NCBI GenBank assembly: GCA_002427105.1
Contig: DIPM01000014.1
Coordinates: forward strand, 23,110-85,074
From: Marinilabiliaceae bacterium UBA5488
GTDB taxonomy: Bacteria > Bacteroidota > Bacteroidia > Bacteroidales > Marinilabiliaceae
Reading direction: 5' to 3'
DNA: 61,965 bases
Below are positions 44,201 to 52,145 of this stretch, piece after piece. The notes beneath the pieces were generated by a model. It was not told where the DNA came from, made no database searches, and worked only from the letters and a program-made list of their open reading frames with translations. The number at the start of each line of letters is the position of its first letter. Within the stretch, counting starts at the first letter, position 1. The position numbers and the translations under genes were made by a program.

Positions 44201-47158
44201 CGACACTGCATAAAGCTTCACTTGCGCATCCTTATATATCGAACCCACAATAAATTCAAGCTTCTCGCCGTAAAAAGCCTCCGGCTTACCAATATTCACC
44301 AGAGTAAGAGCTTCTCCAAGGGTATAATTTGTCTGAGAAGGATTGATAAGCGTAAACCCTGACTCAGATTTAACTGTATCACCACTAATATCAATGATTT
44401 CAGTTCGCAAACGATAATAACCCGTAGCCAACTTGTTCGTCACTCCTATTTGCTTTTCTTCACTTCCAAAAATCTCCCAGGTTCCACTGCTTATAAGGGC
44501 CTCTACAACAACTTCCTTGTTCTCAGTTTGGGTTTTGTCCCACAATACAGTGTCGGCCTTTTGCCAATATGGACGTACGGGAGCTTTGGAGGGCGACTTT
44601 AACTTTTCAAGATGGTAGGATACACTTCCCTTTACTCCCTGGCCTGAATGATTCATCAAAGAGATATTTACAGGCACTGAACTGATGGCACTTCCAACCA
44701 AGGTAGAAGAGATAAAAGAACTCAAGTGATATGCCGTTTTATCAATGGTAAGCGAGGTACTTGCAGAGCGGGTCTCACCATTCTGATCGCTTATATCAAT
44801 TTCCACGAGATAGTTATAATAGGGAAAGTAGTTCGATTTTATATTATCATCACTTGCAACAAAGCTTATATCGACCTTACCCTCACTATTGGTGCTTGAA
44901 CTCCCCGAGGCAATTATCTTCGGACTAAGGTAAAAACCACGCCTCCACAAACCGCTGCTTCGGCTAACTTTCCATTCTACCCTTGCATCTGCCAGGGGAA
45001 CTCCGGTAAGGGTAATTGCAGATGCCCTAAGGCTTATTGAGTCGCCAACAAGAGCAAGATCTTTAAACGGTTCGATGTTGACCTCAAAGCGAGGACGTTT
45101 GTATTCTTCCATCGAAAAGAAGGCAGAGCCGTAGGGAGTCTCAATTGAGCACTGCCCCGTAAGGCCGCTTGATGGCAGGCTGAAAGTGCCCGAAAACGAG
45201 CCAAAATCGTTACTTATAAATGACTGACGCGCCAACTCCCTGCCATTTGCATCGCGCAAAGTGAGATATGTGCTGTGCCCGGCCAGTGCCGAGCTGCTCT
45301 CAGCTTTCTGCTGCATCAGGATAGCTTTAAAATGTACTCTTTGACCGGGTCGATACACCTTTCTATCTGTGAAAACAAAAGCACGGTTAACAGCAACAGG
45401 CTCATCAACTACCTTAGTTCTCCCCCACCATTTATGTCCGGAGAAATAGCTATCCTCTTCCTTGCTGACAACAAGCCTGTAGTTAAGTCTTTCAGCCCGG
45501 TTCTCAACGAAGACTTCACCTTTACTGTTTGAAGGTCCATAACGTTGTTGAGTCATCATATCGCCATATCTGCGACTGCTATATATATCCACATAGGCGC
45601 CTTCAAGGGCATGGCCATTGTCGCGACTCCTAACTTCTATCAAAACCCCATCTTCTCTGTCAAGTTGCAGAAAGGCGAGATTGCTCACCTGAATCAGTGA
45701 ATAACGATAATTTTTGTTTTTTGCGGGATTCTTAGCTTCAAAAGGCTCGTCGGACACTACCAGTGCGTAGAGTCCGGGAGCCGGAGTCATCTCAACTGCA
45801 AGCTCCGCAGAATGATTAAGGAAGTCGCCATAATCCGGCAGGTCGGTCGCAGAAGTCCAAAGCGGTTTTGCATTATCCAACTGCTTCACAATCCATTCAT
45901 CATCAGGCTTTCTATGATTATCAAGTTCAGGACGATCCAGTAGGTAAACAGCGGAGTAGAGCCGGCGAACATTATTATAATTGACCAAATAACTCAGGTT
46001 TTGCTTCGGTAAGGCTACTCCCTCACATTGCAAATCAAGATAAGGAAAACTAATTTCCTCCATTAGCTGCTTTGACAAAATGCCTCCCTCGCTTTCAGGC
46101 CAAAGCTCAACGGCCTCGCTTGCCAAAGCGTAGGCCTCAAGCCTGTACTTTCGCATACCCTCAGGAGCCTCAACATCGTCATTATTATAATACAAGAATG
46201 AAGCGTAGTTATAAAGCACAGAAGCCTCAATCTCTTTGCCCTGCGTCTCTGACCTTAAACGCTTTAAGGCTCTTTCATATAGTGCCATTCCGTCTTCTCC
46301 TGAGTACAGTTCATACATCAGTTGAAGGCGCATCAAATCAACATCAACAAGCAATTCAAAATCGCCTCTGTTGCCGCTGAGTGTTAGCCACTCCTGCAAT
46401 AATTCAACAGCTGCGACGGAAACCATAGACGAATCACCTGAGGGAAATGACAGACTCACAAATTGTTCACGATCACCAAGCAATTGCTCCTTATTAAACT
46501 GATCAGCAGTATCAACTTCCGGCTCAAAAAAAGATCCTTCCAAAAATTTATCAATAGTGCGATGAACCAATAAATCATAGAGTGTAGGCCTTAAGTGCAA
46601 CTTCTTATCGCTGTTGATAAGTAGGGCTAAATAATTTTCTGATGATTCCGAAGCCAACAACTCCTTGTCGGCCAGCGACAGCAGATAATGCTCACGTGCT
46701 TTTGCCGAGAGCTCAAACGCACTCATTTCATGCAGGTTCTCACTTCCGGTAACAGCATCTCCCTTATCAAGAAGTTTCCATCTGTTGCTTTGATAAAACT
46801 GCATATATAAATCGCCCAGTATGCTATGTGCCATCTGTTTTGCCGGAACCCACAAGAGCGCAAGCTCATTTTCAAGTTCAGTTATAAGCTTAAGCGTAGC
46901 ATCTTCTTCCGAAGCTTGCAAAAGCTGGCTACGCCTAACTAACGACTTGATATAATCAACACTGTTATTTTCTTTCATACTGATTTGATGAATGCTCTCA
47001 ACAACCCCAAGCTCAGAGCGGGGGAGATTAAGCTTGTTAAGCGAATCGGCCTCTTGCCAAAGTTTATCTACCGACCCACCGGAAGCAACACGCCCGGTCT
47101 GACAGCCTGATACTATACCAAAAGCAAGGATTGCAATAAACAGAAATGTAGAACGCAT
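41240..47158 (-). CDS. Bacterial alpha-2-macroglobulin, thioester-less
   Basis: A 1972-residue lipoprotein (FGIVSGC lipobox, Cys near 19) of the bacterial alpha-2-macroglobulin family. A TPR-like helical region occupies about 30-400, then the macroglobulin MG2 mark VNRAFVFTDRKVYRPGQRVH near 600, many beta-sandwich domains, the A2M mark LPHLVSAGDGTVEFEFSM near 1230, and a terpenoid-cyclase-like helical domain from about 1430. In that domain the thioester motif, normally Cys-x-Glu-Gln, reads PHESADQIF, so the reactive Cys is replaced. It may trap proteases sterically or act as a scaffold in the periplasm. A pbp1C neighbour, common for this family, is absent. Confidence 0.9.
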   Translation of the reverse strand: MRSTFLFIAILAFGIVSGCQTGRVASGGSVDKLWQEADSLNKLNLPRSELGVVESIHQISMKENNSVDYIKSLVRRSQLLQASEEDATLKLITELENELALLWVPAKQMAHSILGDLYMQFYQSNRWKLLDKGDAVTGSENLHEMSAFELSAKAREHYLLSLADKELLASESSENYLALLINSDKKLHLRPTLYDLLVHRTIDKFLEGSFFEPEVDTADQFNKEQLLGDREQFVSLSFPSGDSSMVSVAAVELLQEWLTLSGNRGDFELLVDVDLMRLQLMYELYSGEDGMALYERALKRLRSETQGKEIEASVLYNYASFLYYNNDDVEAPEGMRKYRLEAYALASEAVELWPESEGGILSKQLMEEISFPYLDLQCEGVALPKQNLSYLVNYNNVRRLYSAVYLLDRPELDNHRKPDDEWIVKQLDNAKPLWTSATDLPDYGDFLNHSAELAVEMTPAPGLYALVVSDEPFEAKNPAKNKNYRYSLIQVSNLAFLQLDREDGVLIEVRSRDNGHALEGAYVDIYSSRRYGDMMTQQRYGPSNSKGEVFVENRAERLNYRLVVSKEEDSYFSGHKWWGRTKVVDEPVAVNRAFVFTDRKVYRPGQRVHFKAILMQQKAESSSALAGHSTYLTLRDANGRELARQSFISNDFGSFSGTFSLPSSGLTGQCSIETPYGSAFFSMEEYKRPRFEVNIEPFKDLALVGDSISLRASAITLTGVPLADARVEWKVSRSSGLWRRGFYLSPKIIASGSSSTNSEGKVDISFVASDDNIKSNYFPYYNYLVEIDISDQNGETRSASTSLTIDKTAYHLSSFISSTLVGSAISSVPVNISLMNHSGQGVKGSVSYHLEKLKSPSKAPVRPYWQKADTVLWDKTQTENKEVVVEALISSGTWEIFGSEEKQIGVTNKLATGYYRLRTEIIDISGDTVKSESGFTLINPSQTNYTLGEALTLVNIGKPEAFYGEKLEFIVGSIYKDAQVKLYAVSGSQELINETVVPAGKWHRISLPVDKSLEGSIRIQAFLIKNNRIEASQEIVQLKDPSKSMTLELSKFRDKVKPGDKEKWTLTLKDANNKSANGEVLALMYDAALDLYQANDLSMDRSYYYNRQRPMWEWESFNYYYQGGNYNYYSGGASAAAYPSFFWEYQIYWGYAPPIMERSGRMKSLSIVEDNEVMEFAVFGEVSRVDKMNIAPIARQESTLNEPVSEKATPLRTNLTETAFFLPHLVSAGDGTVEFEFSMPDALTRWRFMALAHRKDGLSANVEQMIISARDLMVVPNIPRVVREGDQLWLAVSVLNSSDIQLGGMASLEVNDATSGRTINPDGYEELLWEAEAGSSTVVRWKIDVPKGLKALEVLVKASSGQLSDAEKHIIAVLPSQTLVTETKPLMLTSAGSHQLIMPVLRNGEVENFEGFTFSYTENVAWEVLAALPWLGQQPHESADQIFNRFFSASVARQIFKQHPQIERVLNVWKAELPGDENALLSALEKNPELKSAFLTATPWLNKAQSDSERRRAFASLVADGHLDNEIYSAVKLLKQMQLSDGAWPWFSGMYPSEQTTINILAGFGFLQKMGVSWDNEVQEMIEASSRWLLTRLKKQKEDFEKAVINNKDVAGVSSDVIYKLYALSFDAAKMDVSEVSFWIDILKKKLPRESPRVMAYAAIVLQRSANDEEAAALLSSLEEYLLEEGATRYFKLPYSPYWYQSPVETHVAAMEAFREISGYDNVLIGMENWLIQQKLTQHWGTTRATVSAVYALASSSRELFTSDVADVITTGGKAIDFRLSETGSGYRSFSIEGAEIDQKYGEITIQKAGDTPSFATVSLSYFRESADVEAGGFLDVSTTLMKREFVDNREIWTVVDADTRLTKGDRLMQRVVIETPQELDFVHVNAPRAATLEPVDILSGYRYQSGLAYYLSINDAGAGIFVDSLPKGRYTISWEMTVSHSGKAVQGPVHVSCFYAPSFAGHSSAAVVVSE

Positions 47159-47371
47159 ATTATTAACTTTAAAATGTATCAATTTACAAAGATTTGCGAT
47201 AAGATGATTGGGAATTTCGTGCCAAAAAATATCGGGAATAAATACCTGTCGCAAGATTTTTAATTCTCCGGATAAATTTCACCAAAATAATGATTCTGAA
47301 GGTGGAGGCAAATTATGTACGAATAGCATTTTTTGTGAGCGGTGGATATATCACATATTAACATCCCGCCA

Positions 47372-47737
47372 TTATTCTTGAGAAATTACGTTCTTAAATT
47401 CGTCAATAAGGCGCTTAAGCTTATAGTTACGTTGAATAAGGCCTGTGATTTTACCGGCTGCTCCGGCAATAAGCACTGCCAGAATAAAGATTCCCAAAAT
47501 CCAGGTTTTGTCCATCTCCGATAAGTTGCTTAAGGCTATCAGTCCGACAATCAAAAAAGGCAAAGAATATGTAATAAACTTTTGTCCTGAGGCACAGCCA
47601 CACTCATCAAACAGAAAATTAAAGCGTTTTTCCCACTCTCTATTAGAAGCCTCGCTCAAGTCCGGAAAGTTAAAAATCACTGATTTATGGCGCTTGGCAG
47701 CAGCTTCCTCAAGTTGTTCAAGTGATGATATTTCCAT
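47372..47737 (-). CDS. Small protein with two membrane helices
   Basis: A 121-residue protein. After 45 soluble residues (LEEAAAKRHKSVIFNFPDLS) come two hydrophobic segments (FITYSLPFLIVGLIALSNL and TWILGIFILAVLIAGAAGKI) with a short loop, then a basic helical tail. The first segment contains CGCASG before it, a possible metal or disulfide site. The ATG at 47737 was chosen over a frame that would begin upstream. Role unknown; it lies 110 bases after folK. Confidence 0.6.
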   Translation of the reverse strand: MEISSLEQLEEAAAKRHKSVIFNFPDLSEASNREWEKRFNFLFDECGCASGQKFITYSLPFLIVGLIALSNLSEMDKTWILGIFILAVLIAGAAGKITGLIQRNYKLKRLIDEFKNVISQE

Positions 47738-47847
47738 AGTTAGAATTTGATGAGACAAAATAACGAAAAAACTTCGAACCGGCATCACTCAAAAGCAACA
47801 TATTAGAGAAGCTTATAGTTTTAATAGTAATTTGACATAATAACATC

Positions 47848-48225
47848 TTAGGAAGCACTTAGCACCTCATCAACAGCATCTCGCAAAAACGATCTGTCAT
47901 AATAGTCATTATCCACTATTTCTGTGTTCCACACAACGATATCCAAATCAATAATGCGTGGGCCAAATTTGGGAGCCTCACGATCGCGTCCCATCTCATC
48001 CTCAATTTGTTTAAGCAGCTTATTTAGCTCATCTCTTTGCATGGAAGTGCTAATTTTCAGGGCACCATTAAGAAATTCCGGCTGATCGGTGATTCCTATT
48101 GGCTCTGTCTTTATTAAGGACGAAACAGTATTGACCTCAAAATATTGCTTCAGAAGACTCAGAGCCTTGTCGATATTCCTTTGAGCGTCAATATTTGAAC
48201 CCAAACTAATTACTGCTACATTCAC
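47848..48225 (-). CDS. folK: 6-hydroxymethyl-7,8-dihydropterin pyrophosphokinase
   Basis: A 125-residue enzyme of folate synthesis. ISLGSNIDAQRNIDKAL opens the fold, TEPIGITDQPEFLNGAL is near 41-57 and the metal motif RIIDLDIVVWN near 92. It is about 30 residues shorter than typical HppK, lacking the usual HPRMHERAFVL-like stretch before the C-terminus. Since the catalytic aspartates are kept, it is probably active, a shortened form. It follows folB by 10 bases. Confidence 0.88.
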   Translation of the reverse strand: MNVAVISLGSNIDAQRNIDKALSLLKQYFEVNTVSSLIKTEPIGITDQPEFLNGALKISTSMQRDELNKLLKQIEDEMGRDREAPKFGPRIIDLDIVVWNTEIVDNDYYDRSFLRDAVDEVLSAS

Positions 48226-48234
48226 CGGTATATG

Positions 48235-48585
48235 CTATTTAATTAGACTTATGGTAAAGGACACGCTTTTTGCAAAGCGAAGCGCATGTGGCTTGTCAAC
48301 TTCTACGGTTACGGAGTTTACCCTTTCCTTTACGAGCAGGTGCCGCGCCACATCGCCTGCAACTTTCTCTATAAGGTTGAATTGCCTACCCTCCACCAAT
48401 TCTATAATCTCCTTGCTGAGAGTGCGGTAATCAAGCGCTTCTTCCGGATTATCACTTAACTCTTCTCCCGATAAGTCATACTCAATGCTTATATTAAGCC
48501 GCAAATCCTGCATTTTGCCAATTTCGTGGGGATTAAAGCCGGCTTCAGCACGTAACAAAAGATTTTTAATAGTAATTACAGCCAT
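48235..48585 (-). CDS. folB: Dihydroneopterin aldolase
   Basis: A 116-residue enzyme that splits dihydroneopterin to 6-hydroxymethyldihydropterin. It shows LLLRAEAGFNPHEIGKMQDL at the front, DYRTLSKEIIELVEGRQFNL near 51-70 with the substrate Glu, and VTVEVDKPHALRFAKSVSF with the C-terminal Lys/His region. It starts 1 base after the SDR gene stop. Confidence 0.92.
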   Translation of the reverse strand: MAVITIKNLLLRAEAGFNPHEIGKMQDLRLNISIEYDLSGEELSDNPEEALDYRTLSKEIIELVEGRQFNLIEKVAGDVARHLLVKERVNSVTVEVDKPHALRFAKSVSFTISLIK

Positions 48586-48586
48586 A

Positions 48587-49315
48587 TCATAAGTTTAAAT
48601 GTGCACCGCCGTCACAATAAATAATTTGTCCTGTAACGGCGCTGTTGCTAAGTAAGAACCACAAGGCATCAATCAACTGCTCCATCTCCACAACCTTTCT
48701 AAGCGGTGTCTGCGCAGCAAGCTCACTTAAGTATGAATATTCTTTGCCGGGCGGGGGAAGCACTGCCCCCGGCGCAACAGCATTCACCCGTATATTTGGC
48801 GCCCACTCAAGTGCTGCCATTCGTGTTAATTCCATCAAGGCCCTTTTAGACAGACTATAAGCGGCGTAGTCTGACCTGTTGTGGCTCACCCTGGTATCAA
48901 GAATATTAATAATAGAACCTTTCCCATAACTATGGTAGAAAGCATTCATTAACATAAATGGAGCCTCAAAATTCACGCTCATCTGCTGTCGAAGAAGTTC
49001 CGCCGTTGTTTCGGATATAGTGGAAGGGCTAAACAATGAGGCATTGTTAATTAAAGCATCCGGCTTAACACCCAATTCCGAGAGTCTCGCAAACACATCA
49101 GCGGCTGCTTTTTCGGGACTGGAAAAGTCGGCCATCACAACGGGAAAACGCCTTCCCTTAAAGGATTCACGCAAGCCTGATGACAAAATATCTGCCTCTT
49201 CCCTGCTATTATTGCAATGAAGCACCACCTCCCAACCTCTGGCTGCAAAACTTTCCGCTAAGGCCCTTCCAATCCTTTTGGCTGCTCCGCTAATTAAAAC
49301 TGTCTGCTTCATCAA
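48587..49315 (-). CDS. SDR-family pteridine reductase-like protein
   Basis: A 242-residue short-chain dehydrogenase with ISGAAKRIGRALAESFA at the front (an Arg in the glycine motif, as in pteridine reductases), HCNNSREEAD, NNASLFSPSTIS near 93, YAAYSLSKRALMEL near 147-160 and VNAVAPGAVLPPPG. The gene leads a run with folB and folK, so dihydromonapterin or pterin reduction (FolM-like) is a fair inference; SDR substrates are otherwise hard to predict. Confidence 0.85.
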   Translation of the reverse strand: MMKQTVLISGAAKRIGRALAESFAARGWEVVLHCNNSREEADILSSGLRESFKGRRFPVVMADFSSPEKAAADVFARLSELGVKPDALINNASLFSPSTISETTAELLRQQMSVNFEAPFMLMNAFYHSYGKGSIINILDTRVSHNRSDYAAYSLSKRALMELTRMAALEWAPNIRVNAVAPGAVLPPPGKEYSYLSELAAQTPLRKVVEMEQLIDALWFLLSNSAVTGQIIYCDGGAHLNL

Positions 49316-49384
49316 AATTACAAGTTTGAGAATTTGAGGGTTTGTGAACTTAGAACATAAAACTTATAACTTAGAACTCATTTA
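49316..49384. repeat. Degenerate direct repeats upstream of the folate operon
   Basis: Imperfect copies of the word AACTTAGAAC / AACTTATAAC stand in a row between the SDR gene and the sigma terminator. Same style as the repeats at 18318 and 41176. Confidence 0.6.
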
Positions 49385-49443
49385 AGGTCAATGAAAGGTA
49401 CAATAAAATTGTTGGCTACAAAAACTGCAAAGTCCAAACTACA

Positions 49444-49487
49444 CAAAAAAAACAGCCGACCCGATATCTTCATACCTTGGCCGGCTG
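49444..49487 (-). terminator. Intrinsic terminator of the ECF sigma gene
   Basis: A 6-bp GC-rich stem CAGCCG/CGGCTG around a 23-base loop, with a run of nine A on the plus strand that becomes T on the minus strand, about 86 bases after the sigma stop. Confidence 0.7.
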
Positions 49488-49572
49488 CCCACTCATCTAC
49501 TAAACCTAAACCCAAAACTACAACATTTTTATCAATTAAGTACTACTTTACTGATACAAGTTGAAATTTTTT

Positions 49573-50091
49573 TTAAAGTGCATAGCTTCCTTCACTATCG
49601 CGCAACATCTCCTGCAATTTTTTGCGGGTAAAGAAAATTCGGCTTTTAACAGTGCCAATTGGCAGGTCTAACTGCTCAGCTATCTCTTTATACTTATAAC
49701 CATCGGTGTGCATTTTAAACGGAATCCGGAAATCATCGTCCAAACGCTCAATATGTCTGGTCATTTCAGTAACACTATGTACCATCTCAGGAGTTTCAGA
49801 AGCAAAATTCTTTCGATAGGCCGAACGAAGTGCTTCCTCATTACCGTCAAAAGTATTTCTAGTCTTTTGATTACGGCGATAATTATTAATAAAGGTGTTT
49901 TTCATAATTGTAAACACCCAAGCCTTAAAGTTTGTGTTGGCAGTAAACTGCTTTCTATAGGTTAGAGCTTTCAAGGTTGTTTCCTGTAAAAGATCTCTTG
50001 CATCTTCGTCATTTGCGGTCAGACTCAGAGCAAAATAAAGTAGCTTGTCTTGTAATCCAAGCAGTTTGTCATTAAATTGCATTGTTGTCAT
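49573..50091 (-). CDS. ECF-type RNA polymerase sigma factor
   Basis: A 172-residue sigma-70 family protein. Region 2 is seen as ALSLTANDEDARDLLQETTL and KAWVFTIMKNTFINNYRR, region 4 as FRIPFKMHTDGYKYKEIAEQ followed by LPIGTVKSRIFFTRKKL. No anti-sigma gene is beside it, so it may be controlled by transcription or by a distant partner. The ATG at 50091 follows an exact TATCTTTG -7 box by about 40 bases. Confidence 0.93.
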   Translation of the reverse strand: MTTMQFNDKLLGLQDKLLYFALSLTANDEDARDLLQETTLKALTYRKQFTANTNFKAWVFTIMKNTFINNYRRNQKTRNTFDGNEEALRSAYRKNFASETPEMVHSVTEMTRHIERLDDDFRIPFKMHTDGYKYKEIAEQLDLPIGTVKSRIFFTRKKLQEMLRDSEGSYAL

Positions 50092-50131
50092 GGCTGAAAT
50101 TTTTTGTTTATTTTGTATAACAAATGTACGC

Positions 50132-50139
50132 CAAAGATA
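50132..50139 (-). promoter_or_regulatory. -7 box of the ECF sigma gene
   Basis: On the minus strand TATCTTTG, an exact TAnnTTTG match, about 40 bases before the start. Its presence suggests transcription by the housekeeping sigma rather than only by itself. Confidence 0.5.
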
Positions 50140-50379
50140 AACACGATACAAGTATTTTCGTACTTAATTTATGTTAAAGTAGATTTATTCTAAACAAGGA
50201 ATTCTGCATATTGTTGTTTTACACGTACATACAGCAATGATAGTAGTCAATTCTAAATAAGCACCTTAACTTTTCATTAAACAAGGAAATTCGACAAATT
50301 TTAGTCAAAACCGTATGCCGGTTAATCCTAAATGTCGCATTATCAGCAAATAGGACAAGTTTATCCCATTTTAGAATTT

Positions 50380-50410
50380 ATTTTGTCCGACTTAAACAGT
50401 CGGACAAAAT
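50380..50410. promoter_or_regulatory. Perfect 13-bp inverted repeat upstream of the Cys/Met enzyme gene
   Basis: ATTTTGTCCGACT and its exact complement flank a 5-base loop TAAAC. No T-tract follows in either direction, so a terminator is unlikely and an operator or RNA-level element is more likely. It lies 98 bases before the ATG and 56 bases before the -7 box. The rest of the 50140-50507 gap is AT-rich. Confidence 0.6.
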
Positions 50411-50465
50411 ATCCCTCAAAAAAAATCTTTCAGCAATAAAATTCTCTTTTATAAGGCAAATAGTA

Positions 50466-50473
50466 TAATTTTG
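50466..50473 (+). promoter_or_regulatory. -7 box of the Cys/Met enzyme gene
   Basis: TAATTTTG fits TAnnTTTG, 34 bases before the ATG at 50508. Confidence 0.45.
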
Positions 50474-50507
50474 CAGGCAGAATATTTACAAATAACCCTT
50501 CAAAAAA

Positions 50508-51743
50508 ATGCAGCATATAAGTTCGCTCCTGATTCACGGCTTAAAAGATCCGGCAACTATAGCTCACAGAAGTTTAAAAACACCAATTTTTGAGACTGCC
50601 TCCTTCGATTTTGCATCAGCCGAAGATGTTGAGAAGAGCTTCAATGGCACCGCCGACACCTATGCATATTCGCGAGTTACAAATCCTACAGTTGATGAAC
50701 TTCAGAATCGTTTGAAGATTTTTAGCGGCGCCGGGCAGGTACTTTGCGTTGCCTCGGGCATGGCTGCAATATCCAATGTATTCACAACGCTTTGCGCTAG
50801 CGGTGATAATATTATTAGCTCTCACTATCTGTTTGGCAACACCTCATCTTTCTTTTCTAAAACCCTCCACGCTTTTGGTGTAGAGATGCGTTTTACTGAT
50901 ATGGAAGACTTGCAAGCAGTAGAAAACAGCATAGATTCCAATACACGGGCCATATTTATAGAGCTTCCCACAAATCCTCAATTGATATTTTTCGACGTAG
51001 AGGGAATAGCCCGTATAGCCAAATCGAAAAATGTAACCCTGGTGGTTGACAACACCGTTTTAACCCCCTATCTGTTTCAATGTCGTAACTATGATATTGA
51101 TATAGAAATCTTTTCAAATACCAAGTTCGTGTCGGGAGGGGCAACGTCAATAGGCGGCTCAATTTTGGTTTACGAATCAGACAAGTGGGCTCATAACCCC
51201 AAGTTAGAGGCTGATTACGGCAAGTTTGGCAGCGATGCCTTCTACAAAAGGCTTCACAAAGAAATATATCGCAATATCGGAGCTTGCCTTTCGCCAAATA
51301 ATGCCTATCTTCAACTATTAGGACTTGAAACCATTGCCGTCAGGATAGATAGAATTTTAGAAAACACGATAGAAACGGCAAAGTATCTTCAAGTTCATCC
51401 TAAGGTTAAAGGTGTTAGTTACGCGGCTTTACCGGATGACCCCGGCCACTTGCTAGCAACAAGGCTGACCGGAGGAAGACCGGGATGCTTAATTGGAGTT
51501 GAGCTAAAAGATAAGAAGGAAAGTTTCCTTTTTATGAATTCCCTGAAGATGATCAGGCGCGGAACAAACTTCTGCGACAATAAGTCGATGATAATACATC
51601 CTGCATCGACTATTTACTGGGATTTCAGCAAGGAAGAAAAGGAAAGAATGCGAATAAGCGAAGGTTTATTACGACTTTCGGTAGGATTGGAACATATTGA
51701 TGATATAATAGCAGACCTGGAGCAGGCCTTAAAATATATTTAA
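50508..51743 (+). CDS. PLP-dependent Cys/Met metabolism enzyme, O-acetylhomoserine sulfhydrylase type
   Basis: A 411-residue transsulfuration-family enzyme. TYAYSRVTNPTVDELQNRL near 50-68, CVASGMAAISNVF near 85, TRAIFIELPTNPQL near 145, VVDNTVLTPYL near 178 and the PLP-lysine site IFSNTKFVSGGATSIGGSIL near 200-219 are all present. The Ser-x-Thr-Lys with GGATSIGG is closer to O-acetylhomoserine sulfhydrylases than to cystathionine synthases, but Cys or Met lyase activity cannot be excluded. It has its own promoter and an upstream perfect inverted repeat, which could be its operator. Confidence 0.88.
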   Translation: MQHISSLLIHGLKDPATIAHRSLKTPIFETASFDFASAEDVEKSFNGTADTYAYSRVTNPTVDELQNRLKIFSGAGQVLCVASGMAAISNVFTTLCASGDNIISSHYLFGNTSSFFSKTLHAFGVEMRFTDMEDLQAVENSIDSNTRAIFIELPTNPQLIFFDVEGIARIAKSKNVTLVVDNTVLTPYLFQCRNYDIDIEIFSNTKFVSGGATSIGGSILVYESDKWAHNPKLEADYGKFGSDAFYKRLHKEIYRNIGACLSPNNAYLQLLGLETIAVRIDRILENTIETAKYLQVHPKVKGVSYAALPDDPGHLLATRLTGGRPGCLIGVELKDKKESFLFMNSLKMIRRGTNFCDNKSMIIHPASTIYWDFSKEEKERMRISEGLLRLSVGLEHIDDIIADLEQALKYI

Positions 51744-51794
51744 TTTAACGCAACCATTAAAAGAATATTTCATCTTAATCCAAAACAGTTAAAA

Positions 51795-52136
51795 ATGCAA
51801 GCAGCAAAAGTAATTTTCTATTTTTTAGTGGTATTATTGATAGCAAAGTGTTCATCCGGCGGCTTTTCAAGTTCAGAGGCTAATAACGATTATGGTAGCC
51901 AAAACCTTTCAGATGAATCTCAATCGGGAGTAAAAGCCGCGGACTTTCCCGAGTACAGCAAATACTTCACATCTGAAACCAACAGCCCTTACCATTACAG
52001 CGGAGCTCCTGTGTTTGACAAATACGGTTATATTATATCCGGCACAGATACTCTAATCGTGCAAGAATATGTTTACAGCCCCTCATGGGAACAAGATGAT
52101 TTGTCTAAAAGCCCCATTCGCTACAAAGATTTTTGA
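51795..52136 (+). CDS. Small lipoprotein
   Basis: A 113-residue lipoprotein with a short signal (FLVVLLIAKCSSGG, Cys near 19), then a Ser/Asn/Asp-rich linker and a Tyr-rich end (YSKYFTSETNSPYHYSG, YGYIISGTDTLIVQEYVYS). No family recognised. It is 51 bases after the PLP enzyme and convergent with tex. Confidence 0.55.
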   Translation: MQAAKVIFYFLVVLLIAKCSSGGFSSSEANNDYGSQNLSDESQSGVKAADFPEYSKYFTSETNSPYHYSGAPVFDKYGYIISGTDTLIVQEYVYSPSWEQDDLSKSPIRYKDF

Positions 52137-52145
52137 TGCGGCGTC

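Noticed and set aside
50140..50507. SAM or other riboswitch ahead of the Cys/Met enzyme gene
   Set aside because: Only one simple hairpin is present and no multi-helix junction or anti-terminator could be traced; the predicted leader is just about 27 bases after the -7 box.
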